A DNA stretch of 64,000 nt from Companilactobacillus huachuanensis (GCF_005404815.1 NZ_BJDF01000005.1:1-64000); one strand, 5' to 3'; counted from the stretch's first letter, positions 52,129 through 61,731 are shown. The notes: generated by a model not told the origin, from the sequence alone. A program made the numbers and translations.

Positions 52129-52165
52129 TTTATAAATTTACTTGTAACTTTGTCACGTATAAACA
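52129..52165 (-). promoter_or_regulatory. Promoter with conserved motif shared with the LRR gene
   Basis: On the minus strand GTGACA (52156-52151) and TATAAA (52134-52129) are 16 bases apart, as at 8088-8126. The block ACGTGACAAAGTTACAAGTA differs from that copy at one position. Confidence 0.6.
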
Positions 52166-52202
52166 CAAAAAAAACTGGCAATCATTTTCTGATTTCCAGT
52201 TC
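52165..52202 (-). terminator. Terminator of nadD
   Basis: On the minus strand AACTGGAAATCA and TGATTGCCAGTT pair around GAAAA, followed by eight T residues. Confidence 0.8.
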
Positions 52203-52222
52203 CTTCATAAAACAAATTTTCT

Positions 52223-52867
52223 TTATTTTTTATAGATTCCTTTATCTTTGATATACCAAGCAACGTCATCTGGTACAAAGTACTTGAGTGATTTTCCATC
52301 ACGAACACGTTGCCGAATAACCGTCGAACTGATTTCAATCACTGGTGTATTAACCCACAAAACTGGATAATCTGACTTCTTTTCAAAGCCCTTACGACAG
52401 ACTCCAACAAAATGAACTTCTTTCACAAGTTCATCAATATGGGACCACTTTGGAAGGTTTTCAACCATATCGTAACCAACAATCAAGTAATACTCTGTAT
52501 TAGGATTACGTTCTTTTAAGCGCTTGATAGTTTCATACGTATAACTGATACCACCGAGGTCAATATCAGTCATATCAAGCTCAAAATGAGGATTATCCCT
52601 AATTCCATATTTGACCATATTGATTCGATCATCAACACTGACTTTGGGAATATAGCGACTGATACCTCGATGTGGCGGAATTTTATCAGGAATAAATAAA
52701 ATTTTATCGAGATCCAATTGTTCATAAACCTGTTCAGCAATCATCAAATGTCCATTGTGAATAGGATTAAAGGCTCCACTGAGAATACCCACATGCTTTT
52801 TATTAGCATTGGTTTGCAATTGTGGTTGAGCCCTAGTTTTCGTAATAACTGATGCTGCAGTATTCAT
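52223..52867 (-). CDS. nadD: Nicotinate-nucleotide adenylyltransferase
   Basis: NadD joins nicotinate mononucleotide and ATP into deamido-NAD, a step in NAD synthesis. The 214-residue protein has the nucleotidyltransferase motif GILSGAFNPIHNGHLMIAEQ at about residues 27-46, with the HxGH triad, then IPPHRGISRYIP, YLIVGYDMVENLPKW and the C-terminal ISSTVIRQRV (the ISSTxxR motif). An N-terminal extension of about 25 residues, rich in Thr and Gln, is also found in other lactobacilli. AGGTGAA precedes the ATG. Confidence 0.94.
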   Translation of the reverse strand: MNTAASVITKTRAQPQLQTNANKKHVGILSGAFNPIHNGHLMIAEQVYEQLDLDKILFIPDKIPPHRGISRYIPKVSVDDRINMVKYGIRDNPHFELDMTDIDLGGISYTYETIKRLKERNPNTEYYLIVGYDMVENLPKWSHIDELVKEVHFVGVCRKGFEKKSDYPVLWVNTPVIEISSTVIRQRVRDGKSLKYFVPDDVAWYIKDKGIYKK

Positions 52868-53056
52868 AAATTCACCTGCTTTGACAAACTATTTTCAGTT
52901 ATTATTATAGTCTTTAATTAAGCCAATTTTTAATATTTCGAAGTTACTATCCTCAGACCCATAATTTATAGTTCTCACTTAAAACCAGTTATAGGATATT
53001 TGATTAATTATTTTTTAAACTTTTGTGCCAATTATTGTCCAAATATTAAAATCAGC

Positions 53057-53114
53057 AAAAATGAGTTGTATCACACCTAATTATTCCCTTAAGTGTAATG
53101 CAACTCATTTTTAT
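53057..53114. terminator. Terminator beyond the malY-side type B element
   Basis: AAAAATGAGTTGTATCACACCT and AAGTGTAATGCAACTCATTTTT (positions 53057-53078 and 53091-53112) pair over most of their length, with A and T runs at the ends. Confidence 0.8.
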
Positions 53115-53179
53115 ATGATTCGTCTATATTTAAAAATTTGAATCCATCAGAAATTATTTTATCTAATAAAACAGACAAA

Positions 53180-53365
53180 TTAGTCGGAAGGGATGAGAAT
53201 ATTTACCCGCTGTGGGTGTGGCGTTACGGCTTTAGCCGTTACACCACCGGGCGCGTTTGGAGACTTTCCGGTCTATGGAAAGTCTTCAAACCGAGATTCG
53301 AGACCGCTTCTCAGGCTCGAATCGGTCCGCATAGCAGGTGAATATTCTCATCCCTGAAGACGGAA
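53180..53365 (+). repeat. Structured intergenic element, type B, copy 4
   Basis: The outer stem GGGATGAGAATATT pairs with AATATTCTCATCCC, another distinct sequence. Inner stems are GTTACGGC/GCCGTTAC, GACTTTCC/GGAAAGTC and GATTCGAG/CTCGAATC, all fully paired. It lies between the malY-like gene and the terminator at 53057-53114. Confidence 0.88.
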
Positions 53366-53371
53366 GCCAAT

Positions 53372-54544
53372 TTATGATTTTGAATAATCGTAAATCGATT
53401 TCTGTAGTCTATTCAAGCCATCTTGAATCATACTTGTTGGACTTGCAATATTCATCCGAATAAAGTGTTGACCATCACCGCCATAAACGGACCCCGGTGT
53501 AACAATCAGACCACTGTCTTCACGAATAAACTTTGCTAAATCATTGGCGTCTTCAGTAATTTCTGCAACATCAAACCATAACAAGTATGTTGCTTCACCT
53601 TCAACCCATTTGATTTTAGGAATATTTTCTCCCATAAAATCTAAAACTAATTTTCGATTAGCACGTAATTTATCTTTTAAAGCCAAAAGCCAATCGTGTC
53701 CTTTGGTATAAGCAGCAATAGTTCCCGGAATAGCAACAAAATTAGGTTCAGCCAGCTCCTCACTGTTTAAACCACGACTCACTTGTCCACGAAGATTCTC
53801 ATTTGGAACAATTATCGTTGCAGCGTGCATTGCAGCAACATTAAATGTTTTACTTGGTGATACTGCCACAACCACATTGTTCAAATACTTAGCATCTAGG
53901 CCAAAAATTGGATGATAACCTGATTCGTTCAAAGTTAAATCGCCGTGAATTTCATCGCTAAATAATTTCACATCATATTTGTTACACAAACTAGCAATCT
54001 GTATTAATTCGTCAACACTCCAAATTTTACCAACTGGATTATGAGGATTGCAAAGAATCATCAGATTCGTTAACGGATCACGTAATTTATCTTCGAGGTC
54101 AGAAAAATCAATCTTATATTGGTGTGTTTGAGGGTTATAAACCAAGTCATTTGAAACAACATGACGACCACTATTCACAATGGAATTATAAAAAATATTA
54201 TAGACTGGAGCCTGCACTAAGACGTTATCTCCAAGTGAAGTCAAACGACGTACTACCGAAGAAAGTGCTGGTACAACCCCAGTGGCAAAAATCATCCAAT
54301 CTTCATTGGGACGAACACCATGTTCTGTTTCATACCAATCAGCCACAGCCTTGAAATACTCCGCAGGAACTTCTTCATATCCGAATAATCCCATAGCAAT
54401 TTTTTCTTGCAATGCTGCGATAATTTCCGGTGCGGTTTTAAAGTCCATATCAGCAATTGTCATTGGCAATTCGTCATTTTTAACATCCCATTTAGCTGAA
54501 TTTCCAGCACGTTTTTTATTCAAAGTTTCAAAATCGTAAGTCAT
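53372..54544 (-). CDS. MalY/PatB-type PLP aminotransferase (cystathionine beta-lyase-like)
   Basis: The 390-residue enzyme shows the start of MalY/PatB proteins (DELPMTIADMDFKTAPEIIA). It has LMILCNPHNPVGKIWSVDEL, SDEIHGDLTL, and the PLP lysine in VSPSKTFNVAAMHA. A substrate-carboxylate Arg is in HFIRMNIASP near the end. MalY-type enzymes cleave C-S bonds of cystathionine and similar compounds. It follows a DUF3737 gene with no gap, a common pairing in lactobacilli, and is followed by a type B element and terminator. Confidence 0.9.
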   Translation of the reverse strand: MTYDFETLNKKRAGNSAKWDVKNDELPMTIADMDFKTAPEIIAALQEKIAMGLFGYEEVPAEYFKAVADWYETEHGVRPNEDWMIFATGVVPALSSVVRRLTSLGDNVLVQAPVYNIFYNSIVNSGRHVVSNDLVYNPQTHQYKIDFSDLEDKLRDPLTNLMILCNPHNPVGKIWSVDELIQIASLCNKYDVKLFSDEIHGDLTLNESGYHPIFGLDAKYLNNVVVAVSPSKTFNVAAMHAATIIVPNENLRGQVSRGLNSEELAEPNFVAIPGTIAAYTKGHDWLLALKDKLRANRKLVLDFMGENIPKIKWVEGEATYLLWFDVAEITEDANDLAKFIREDSGLIVTPGSVYGGDGQHFIRMNIASPTSMIQDGLNRLQKSIYDYSKS

Positions 54545-55456
54545 TTAGGCACCTCTTTGTGAAAGATTGGCGCTTACTTGAATATCTGTTTTGCTTGGAT
54601 CAATTTCAGGATCATCGAAGATAATATTGTCAACTGAATCAACCTTAATCGTTCCACTGATAGGATTCTTGATACTCATAACATTAGTTGTGATATCGGC
54701 ATCAATGTTTGAACAGTATTCAAATGCCAAATCCGTGCGTAAAACTTTACAATTGACCATCTTTAACCCATCGATATAGCAAAGACCCTGGTCACTTTCA
54801 ATTGTACAGTTGATCAATGTTAAGTTTTTAGTATTCCAAGCTAAATATTCGCCACTGATTTTAGAATCGTAAACTGTTACATTTTCACAATTCCAAAAAG
54901 CATCTTTAGAAACAAACGTTGAATTGTGAACTTCAACATTTTTAGCACCATCAAAAACGTAATTTCCAATGACATCCAAATTTTCGGCATAAATATTTTC
55001 ACTATCTTTACCAAAGTAATTTCCGTTAACCTGAACATTTCTCAGGTCAATCTTGTTACATGTCCACATTGTTTCCTCAGCATCAGAAAAATGAACATTT
55101 TCCAATTTAATATCTGAAGCACGACGGAACAATTTTGGTGCTTGTAATGCCGAATTTTTAATTTCAATGTCATGTGTATACCAAATACCTGAACGTGACA
55201 TTGTTTCAAAAATACTATTATCGACCTTAATATGTTTTGCGTACCAAAGTGGGTACTTCCATTTGAAGACAACATCATCTAAAGTAACATCATCAACTTC
55301 CTTCAATGGTGATTCACCTTGTCCAAAAGTCGAATCTTTAATATCTGCGGTATGAATTTTAAATAGTGGACGTTCACCATCAAAATAACCTTCATTAAAT
55401 TGTTTTCTCAATTTTATACTTCCTTGATTGTTCTTTTTATTATTTTTTTCTAGCAC
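54545..55456 (-). CDS. DUF3737 family right-handed beta-helix protein
   Basis: The 303-residue cytoplasmic protein is made of short repeating beta-strands with polar turns: DIEIKNSALQAPKLFRRASD, IKLENVHFSDAEETMW, NVEVHNSTFVSKDAFWNCEN and NVTVYDSKISGEYLAWNTKN. This regular spacing indicates a parallel beta-helix. The start QFNEGYFDGERPLFKIHTAD is typical of DUF3737. The function is unknown. Its stop is directly before the start of the MalY-type gene, so both form an operon. Confidence 0.87.
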   Translation of the reverse strand: MLEKNNKKNNQGSIKLRKQFNEGYFDGERPLFKIHTADIKDSTFGQGESPLKEVDDVTLDDVVFKWKYPLWYAKHIKVDNSIFETMSRSGIWYTHDIEIKNSALQAPKLFRRASDIKLENVHFSDAEETMWTCNKIDLRNVQVNGNYFGKDSENIYAENLDVIGNYVFDGAKNVEVHNSTFVSKDAFWNCENVTVYDSKISGEYLAWNTKNLTLINCTIESDQGLCYIDGLKMVNCKVLRTDLAFEYCSNIDADITTNVMSIKNPISGTIKVDSVDNIIFDDPEIDPSKTDIQVSANLSQRGA

Positions 55457-55627
55457 TACACATTAGTAGCGCAATATGACGTCTCCAAAACTGATAACTT
55501 CAAGACTACATATTATTTTAAATCCTAAGTTTAATTATGTTAAATACTTATCCTTGATAGATATCCATGTCTTTTAATTATATAAGTCTAATGAACCCTT
55601 ACTCAATTCTAAAGAAACTATATTTAA

Positions 55628-55899
55628 CTGAAGATTGAAAGGCGAAAAATTAATATAACCATTATTGTTACAAATCTAGAGTTAATTTATTTAAACAATC
55701 AGGAGTTTTCGTCTTATTATTCCTTCAATTAAAAAAACAAACCAGTTGGAAGAGCTGAGAGTATTCATTTGCAGCGAAAGTAGCGTTAGTGCTTTAAATT
55801 ACACCACCGGGCGCGTTGGAGACCGCTTTCTGGCTCGGACCGTTCCGCGCAGCAATTGAATACTCTCAACTCTGGAAACGGCATGCTTTCAACCTTTAG
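55628..55899 (+). repeat. Structured intergenic element, type A, copy 11 (core shortened)
   Basis: Ends are CTGAAGATTGAAAG and CTTTCAACCTTTAG. Flanks TATTTAA at 55621-55627 and 55900-55906 are an exact 7-bp repeat. The second hairpin is deleted, giving 272 bp. It lies directly after the ABC exporter operon. Confidence 0.9.
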
Positions 55900-55917
55900 T
55901 ATTTAAACTTGAATCAC

Positions 55918-57717
55918 TTACAAGTCAGTTTCATTAGCTGCTTGAAGTTCATAAAGCTCTGCATAATGTCCACCTGCAGCTAACAATTCTTCATGAGTTC
56001 CTCGTTCGATGATCTGACCTTTACTCAATACTAAAATCTGATCGGCATCTTGAACAGTTGATAATCGGTGAGCAATAGCAATTGTTGTTCGGTCATCCCG
56101 CATCTTCGAAAGTCCTTTGGTAATACTCTGTTCGGTTTGTGGATCAATATTAGCTGTGGCCTCATCCAAAATTAAAACTTTAGGATTTCTAACAATTGTT
56201 CGAGCAAATGAAATCAATTGTCTCTGTCCGGTTGAAAAACTGGCTCCACGTTCAGTAACCTTGGCATGGTACTTTCCAGGTAATTTTTGAATAAACTCAT
56301 CTGCATCAACAAATTGACCTGCCTGTTCAACTTGAGCATCAGTGATTTTATCGTCAAACATTCGAATGTTTTTGGCAATATCTCCATAAAACAAATATGG
56401 TTCTTGAATAACTAAACCCAGCTTTTGGCGTAATTCCTGTGTTGAATAGTCCCGAATATCATGATCATCAATTAATATTTGTCCTTCACCAAATTCATAA
56501 AAACGTAGCAATAAATTTATGATTGAACTCTTACCACTACCAGTGTGGCCAACAAAAGCCACAGTCTGACCAGGTTGAACGATAAAGTTAACATCTTTTA
56601 AGACTGGTTTGCCAGGTACATAACTGAATGTCACGTGACGAAACTCAATCTTACCTTCACTAATAGCTGCTTTACTGTCCTCATTTTGTGCTGGTGCATT
56701 CGTTTCATTGTCAAACAACTTCATAATTCGATACCCAGCAACTAAGCCATCTTGATAAAATGACATGTAATTCATCACATCGCCCAAAGGATTAAAGAAA
56801 TTTTGTTGATATGACAGAAAGGCATAGATCACACCAGCCTCAACTAACATATGCATACTCTGCCAGCCAAAACCACTCAACGAAATAAGCTCTGCTAAAA
56901 CAAACATCAAACTAATTGTTGGATATAGTAGAAAAGCATTGACGTTGATCATCTTGTTGCGCATTTCAAAATAAGCACCGTTACGGTCCTCAAATTCAGC
57001 TGTCATTCGCTGTTGTTGCCCAAATTGTTGAATAATATTGATTCCCATCAGTGATTCATTCAATTTGGTATTGATTTGACTCAAATATTCACGTAAATGT
57101 TGATATATTTTAAAACTTAACTTTTGATATAACCAAATTAATAAATACAAAATGACAACGAATAGAGCAGTTGCCAAAGCTAACGTAACATTGACGGACA
57201 TCATAGCTATGAAAGCCGAAATCATTGCAAAAAAGGCAATCAGAATCCACAGGAATAATGTCCAAAAGTTATAAAGTGTCTTCGTATCATTAGTAACTCG
57301 AGACACGATTGAACCCGCAGGTGTCGTGTCAAAGTAATTTAAACCTAATGCGTGTAATTTATGAAATAATTTGCTTCTGATTTGTTCGAGTGTTCGTTCA
57401 GCCCCCATTGCAAAGGCAAACTCTTCGATAAACTGCACAGCTGCTTTGATCAGAGTTCCAATTCCGTAAAGTATCGCAAAAATAACAATAATTTGTACGC
57501 CAGTACTTTGATTGGTCAAATAATGATCCATGTAATACTGCAACATTCTTGGCAATAACACGTTAATGACACTCAAAACTATGGCAAAAATAGCTGCGAT
57601 ACCAAATTGCTTTTTGAACAATCCAGCAAATTTAAATAAACGTTTTAACACTCGGAACTGATCTTTTCTCGTTAAAGAATGAATCTCATCAAGCGTTTTT
57701 TTATTCTCATCTTTCAT
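55918..57717 (-). CDS. ABC exporter half-transporter, catalytic-site subunit (BmrD/LmrD-like)
   Basis: The 599-residue protein has six membrane helices (about residues 35-320) and a C-terminal ATPase. Walker A is GHTGSGKSSIINLL near residue 392, the signature reads FSTGQRQLISFAR, and Walker B is VLILDEATANID with a normal catalytic Glu. The signature deviates from LSGGQ, as usual in the subunit whose partner supplies the other site. With the overlapping upstream gene it forms a heterodimeric exporter, probably for drugs or lipids. Confidence 0.92.
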   Translation of the reverse strand: MKDENKKTLDEIHSLTRKDQFRVLKRLFKFAGLFKKQFGIAAIFAIVLSVINVLLPRMLQYYMDHYLTNQSTGVQIIVIFAILYGIGTLIKAAVQFIEEFAFAMGAERTLEQIRSKLFHKLHALGLNYFDTTPAGSIVSRVTNDTKTLYNFWTLFLWILIAFFAMISAFIAMMSVNVTLALATALFVVILYLLIWLYQKLSFKIYQHLREYLSQINTKLNESLMGINIIQQFGQQQRMTAEFEDRNGAYFEMRNKMINVNAFLLYPTISLMFVLAELISLSGFGWQSMHMLVEAGVIYAFLSYQQNFFNPLGDVMNYMSFYQDGLVAGYRIMKLFDNETNAPAQNEDSKAAISEGKIEFRHVTFSYVPGKPVLKDVNFIVQPGQTVAFVGHTGSGKSSIINLLLRFYEFGEGQILIDDHDIRDYSTQELRQKLGLVIQEPYLFYGDIAKNIRMFDDKITDAQVEQAGQFVDADEFIQKLPGKYHAKVTERGASFSTGQRQLISFARTIVRNPKVLILDEATANIDPQTEQSITKGLSKMRDDRTTIAIAHRLSTVQDADQILVLSKGQIIERGTHEELLAAGGHYAELYELQAANETDL

Positions 57718-59467
57718 TATTCAGCCTCCCCTCTAACTCAGCGTTTCGTTCTTGTAAATTAAATGTATCGGCATACCACCCGGGAGTTTTAAGTAACTCT
57801 TGATGAGTCCCTTGCTCTACCACGTTGCCGTGATCGACCACGATAATTTGATCCGCATTCTCAACTGAACTCAAACGACTAGCAGCGATGATTGTCGTAC
57901 CATTTTTACGATTCTTCGCAATTCGTTGCTCAATATTTCGTTCAGTTTTAGAATCGACCGCTGATAATGAATCGTCTAAAATCAACAGTTTTGGATCACT
58001 CAAAACAGCGCGAGCAATAGCCAACCGTTGTTTTTGACCACCTGATAATGAAACACCTAATTCACCAACTTGTGTGTCATAACCGTCATTCATATCAGCA
58101 ATATCTCCATCAAGATCGGCCACGTAACTTGCTTCTTCAACTTGTTTCTGTGTTGCTTTAATATCAGCGAAACGAACATTATCTCTAACATCCGTTGAAA
58201 ACAAGAAGTTAGTCTGTGGTACATAACCGATCGTATCCAAATAACTGTTGATATCATATTTTCTAATATCAATTTTTCCAACTTTAATATCACCATCGTA
58301 ATGGTCAAAATCACGCATCAATAGACTGATAATGGTTGATTTTCCACCACCAGTTGGACCAACGATACCAAGAGTTTGTCCAGCTCCCAATTTAAAATGA
58401 ATATTTTCCAAAGCAACTGCTTCATCATCAGGATAACTGAACTTATCAATCTCAAAATTTAGCGTCCCATTAGGAACAGTCGTAAAGACATGCTCCGGCT
58501 TTACTAACGATGACTTTTCAGCCAACAATTCACTGATTCGATCATAACTGGCTGAGCCTCTTTCAAGTAAATTAAAGAGACTGCCGACTGCATACATCGG
58601 CCACATCAATTCAGCCATATATGTGATAAATGAAACTAACTGACCAATTGTGATGCGCTGATTCAAAACAGCTAAGCCACCAAAAATAATCGTCACTGTA
58701 TAAGATAATCCCATAATGATGGTCGTCAAAGGATCAAACAGTGCATCCAATCGATATGAACGCTTATTAGCTTTGATATTTTCATCAACATATTTATCAA
58801 AGTCAGCTTCGTCTTCTTTTTCTTGACCTAAAGCTTTGAGAACCTTGATACCAACAACACTCTCTTGAGTTTTATTATTGATACTTGAGAAAGCCGCTTG
58901 GGAATTTTTAAACGCCGAGTGAATTTTTTTACCCAAGACATTTGCCATAACTGCTAGTAACAACAGTGGTAATACAGCTAACCCAGTCAGTTTCCAGTCA
59001 ATCAACAGTCCCATCGCTAAAATCATCGAAGTTCCGGTAATCAACGAATCTGCCAAGGTCAAAATACCAGGACCCGCAACATCACGGACCGCATCAATAT
59101 CATTAGTCGCATGAGCCATCAAATCACCCGTTCGCCACTTTTGATAAAATGTGGTATCCATACGCATGAAATGACGGAATAAACGACTCCTTAAATCACG
59201 CTCCAAAACATAAGAACTACCGTAAATCATCTTTTGCCACAAAAAGCGCAAGAGATATTGCACGATTGCAACTATGAAAAGTACGACCATATTCGTAACC
59301 AAAAAATGCATGGTCATATTCCGTTTGCTGACAGCATCAACGATATCCCCAATAATTCGTGGTGGAATAACGTTACAAATCGCTACCAAAATTAACGCAA
59401 TCACACCTATTAAATATTGTTTCCATTGGCGTTTAAAAAACCAACTTAATCGAGAAAAAATCCCCAT
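57707..59467 (-). CDS. ABC exporter half-transporter, degenerate-site subunit (BmrC/LmrC-like)
   Basis: The 586-residue protein has six membrane helices and an ATPase with Walker A GPTGGGKSTIISLL near residue 370 and a consensus signature LSGGQKQRLAIAR. Walker B ends LLILDDSLSAVD: the catalytic Glu is replaced by Asp. That change marks the degenerate ATP site of heterodimeric exporters such as BmrCD, LmrCD and TM287/288. It overlaps the partner gene by 11 bases. A cre-like sequence lies about 96 bases upstream. Confidence 0.92.
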   Translation of the reverse strand: MGIFSRLSWFFKRQWKQYLIGVIALILVAICNVIPPRIIGDIVDAVSKRNMTMHFLVTNMVVLFIVAIVQYLLRFLWQKMIYGSSYVLERDLRSRLFRHFMRMDTTFYQKWRTGDLMAHATNDIDAVRDVAGPGILTLADSLITGTSMILAMGLLIDWKLTGLAVLPLLLLAVMANVLGKKIHSAFKNSQAAFSSINNKTQESVVGIKVLKALGQEKEDEADFDKYVDENIKANKRSYRLDALFDPLTTIIMGLSYTVTIIFGGLAVLNQRITIGQLVSFITYMAELMWPMYAVGSLFNLLERGSASYDRISELLAEKSSLVKPEHVFTTVPNGTLNFEIDKFSYPDDEAVALENIHFKLGAGQTLGIVGPTGGGKSTIISLLMRDFDHYDGDIKVGKIDIRKYDINSYLDTIGYVPQTNFLFSTDVRDNVRFADIKATQKQVEEASYVADLDGDIADMNDGYDTQVGELGVSLSGGQKQRLAIARAVLSDPKLLILDDSLSAVDSKTERNIEQRIAKNRKNGTTIIAASRLSSVENADQIIVVDHGNVVEQGTHQELLKTPGWYADTFNLQERNAELEGRLNNER

Positions 59468-59562
59468 ATTTATCTCACCACCTATAATCCCATTTTACTT
59501 TGATAATTACTTTACACCTTAGAGCTAACTTCAACTCAAGCAATTCGACTTTTATTTGCTTA

Positions 59563-59576
59563 TGAAAACGTTTTTA
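59563..59576. promoter_or_regulatory. cre-like sequence upstream of the ABC exporter
   Basis: TGAAAACGTTTTTA matches the cre consensus at 13 of 14 positions. AT-rich DNA makes chance matches more likely, so this is tentative. Confidence 0.35.
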
Positions 59577-59732
59577 GTTATATTTTGGCAGTTATTTTTG
59601 AATGATGCCCTTTTCTGACCTGAGAAATGAATTCTTAATAAAGATATTATAGAATTCACTTTAAGCGAAATTTAATTACGGTTTTACCCCCAAAAGCGTT
59701 AAACAAAAAAACTTTTAACAGTCTTAGCAGTC

Positions 59733-59780
59733 AAAAATAGTCATCCAGTTAGACGGTGAAATCTAACTGGATGACTATTT
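59733..59780. terminator. Terminator beyond the lactate oxidase gene
   Basis: AAATAGTCATCCAGTTAGA and TCTAACTGGATGACTATTT form a perfect 19-base stem around eight bases. Type A copy 12 lies between it and the gene. Confidence 0.9.
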
Positions 59781-59814
59781 CAAATGTATTTTTAAATGAA
59801 TTTCAGTTCTTATA

Positions 59815-60120
59815 ACTTTTCAAATTAATATAACCATTGCCATTACAGCGTAAAGTCAATTTATTTAAATAATCAGAAATATTTGTTTTATTGTTCCTGT
59901 TATTAAAAAAAAACTAGTTGGAAGAGCTGAGAGTATTCATTTGCAGCGAAAGTGGCGTTATTGCTTCAGCAATTACACCACCGGACGTGTTGAAGACTCA
60001 CGGGTTTTGCGAGGTTTCAACCGAGGTCCGAGACCGTACTTTGGCTCGGGCCGTTCCGCGCAGCAATTGAATACTCTCAGCTCTGGAAACGGCAGATTTA
60101 ATTAAACTTTCAACCCTTAG
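59815..60120 (+). repeat. Structured intergenic element, type A, copy 12
   Basis: The core is complete and the right end is CTTTCAACCCTTAG. The left end is decayed (ACTTTTCAAATTAATATAAC). No target duplication is visible. It lies between lactate oxidase and the terminator at 59733-59780. Confidence 0.87.
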
Positions 60121-60152
60121 TAGATAACTAACACATTATCAGGATATGAAAA

Positions 60153-61256
60153 TTATCCAAGCAACTTAGTATTTTTAACATCATTGATTGTCTTAGTACC
60201 AGCAAGTTGCATAGTAATTGAAAGTTCCATATTCAAGTGTTCAATAACATCTGTAACACCTTGAGCGCCACCAAGATTCAATCCATAAATAATTGGACGA
60301 CCAAGGGCAACTAAATCAGCACCACTTGCCAATGCCTTGAAAACATGCTCGCCACGACGAACACCACTATCAAAGACGATTGGAACTCGCTTATCGACTA
60401 CTTCGGCAATATATGGAAGCATTTCGAATGAAGCTGGTCCACCATCTAATTGACGACCACCATGGTTAGAAACCCAAATACCATCAGCGCCAAATTCAAT
60501 TGCCAATTCAGCATCATCTGGCGATTGAATACCTTTAACCAAGACAGGTAGTCCTGACATATCTTTGATCTTTTGTATATCTGTTGGTACGATACCTTGT
60601 TTTGCTGAAGCATAAATTTCAGAGATTCCTTTACCTTCACCATCGCCTGCTGAATATCCGGCCAAGTTTGGCATTGGTAGTGGGAATTGGAATTTATTGA
60701 TGATATCTGATTCACGATAACCACCAAGAGTTGAATCAACTGTCAAAACGATAGCTTTAGCTCCAGCCTTAACAGCTTTCTTAATCAAAAATTCATTAAA
60801 TTTATCATCTTTACTCATATACAATTGGAAAAATAATGGTGAATCTGGAGCAGCAGCGGCAGCATCTTCAACTGATGTACTTGCGTATGTACTGATTGAG
60901 AAAATTGAACCAGCAGCGGCAACACCCTTGGCAGTATCAGTTTCACCCTTAACATGAGCCAAACCATGAGCAGCTGATGGTGCTTGAATAATAGGAGTCT
61001 TCAAATCAATATCCCACAATTTTGTACTCAAGTCAGCGTGATCGATACCTTGAATAACACGAGGCATGATTTCCTTGTTATTAAAAGCCTCAGTATTTTG
61101 CTTTAGAGTCCATTCGTCCTCAGCGCCTCCACGGATATATCCAAAAGCACCCTTTTCATTACTCATGTGATCTTTAACTCTAGCCTCAAGACTAGCTAAA
61201 TTTACAATTTCAACATGGTTCTCTGCAGTACTTGCTTCATACTTTTTATTACTCAT
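60153..61256 (-). CDS. lox: L-lactate oxidase (FMN-dependent alpha-hydroxy-acid oxidase)
   Basis: ATG 61256 is used; the region before it has GGACGGGATTC. The 367-residue protein follows the lactate oxidase of Aerococcus over its whole length: PIIQAPSAAHGLAHVKGETD, FFQLYMSKDD, IVLTVDSTLGGYRESD, VLVKGIQSPDDAELAIEFGA and GIWVSNHGGRQLDG with the catalytic His. VPIVFDSGVRRGEHVFKALA then binds the FMN phosphate. It oxidises L-lactate with oxygen to pyruvate and hydrogen peroxide in the cytoplasm. It stands alone with repeat elements on both sides. Confidence 0.92.
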   Translation of the reverse strand: MSNKKYEASTAENHVEIVNLASLEARVKDHMSNEKGAFGYIRGGAEDEWTLKQNTEAFNNKEIMPRVIQGIDHADLSTKLWDIDLKTPIIQAPSAAHGLAHVKGETDTAKGVAAAGSIFSISTYASTSVEDAAAAAPDSPLFFQLYMSKDDKFNEFLIKKAVKAGAKAIVLTVDSTLGGYRESDIINKFQFPLPMPNLAGYSAGDGEGKGISEIYASAKQGIVPTDIQKIKDMSGLPVLVKGIQSPDDAELAIEFGADGIWVSNHGGRQLDGGPASFEMLPYIAEVVDKRVPIVFDSGVRRGEHVFKALASGADLVALGRPIIYGLNLGGAQGVTDVIEHLNMELSITMQLAGTKTINDVKNTKLLG

Positions 61257-61382
61257 CGGAATCCCGTCCTTTACTTTGCAATTTATTAACATGATCAGTT
61301 TAACCTACAATTGTAAATTATGCTGAGATTTGTTCCGGAATTATCAATTTGTTTTTTAATATTCATAAAATAATTTATTTAA

Positions 61383-61434
61383 TATGTGTGGCGCTCTTAA
61401 ATATCCCAGTTCTTCCGACTAATTAACCTTTAGT
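61383..61434. repeat. Truncated type B remnant
   Basis: TGTGTGGCGCTCTTAAATAT and TCTTCCGACTAA resemble the 3' part of type B copy 3, and CCTTTAG follows directly. It abuts type A copy 13, implying nested insertion or shared breakpoints. Confidence 0.5.
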
Positions 61435-61436
61435 AA

Positions 61437-61731
61437 CTGAAGATTGAAAGGTGAGAAACTAATCTAACCATTATTATTACAGGTTTAGAGCTAATTTACT
61501 TAAATAAGCAGAAGTCTTTATTTTACTGTTCCGCTATTAAAAAAATAAACTAGTTGGAAGAGCTGAGAGTATTCATTTGCAGCGAAAGTGGCGTTATTGC
61601 TTCAGCAATTACACCACCGGACGTGTTGAAGACTCGCGGGTTTTGCGAGGCTTCAACCGAGGCTCGAGACCGCTTTCTGGCTCGGGCCGTTCCGCGCAGC
61701 ATATGAATACTCTCAGCTCTGGAAACGGCAA
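61437..61731 (+). repeat. Structured intergenic element, type A, copy 13 (right end lost)
   Basis: The left end CTGAAGATTGAAAG and the complete core are present. The right arm stops at GGAAACGGCA, 15 bases before the stop of the TMEM175-type gene, without the terminal repeat. Confidence 0.87.

Noticed and set aside
179-61731. CRISPR array
   Set aside because: The repeats are dispersed over kilobases, are hundreds of bases long and have no short unique spacers. No cas genes are present.
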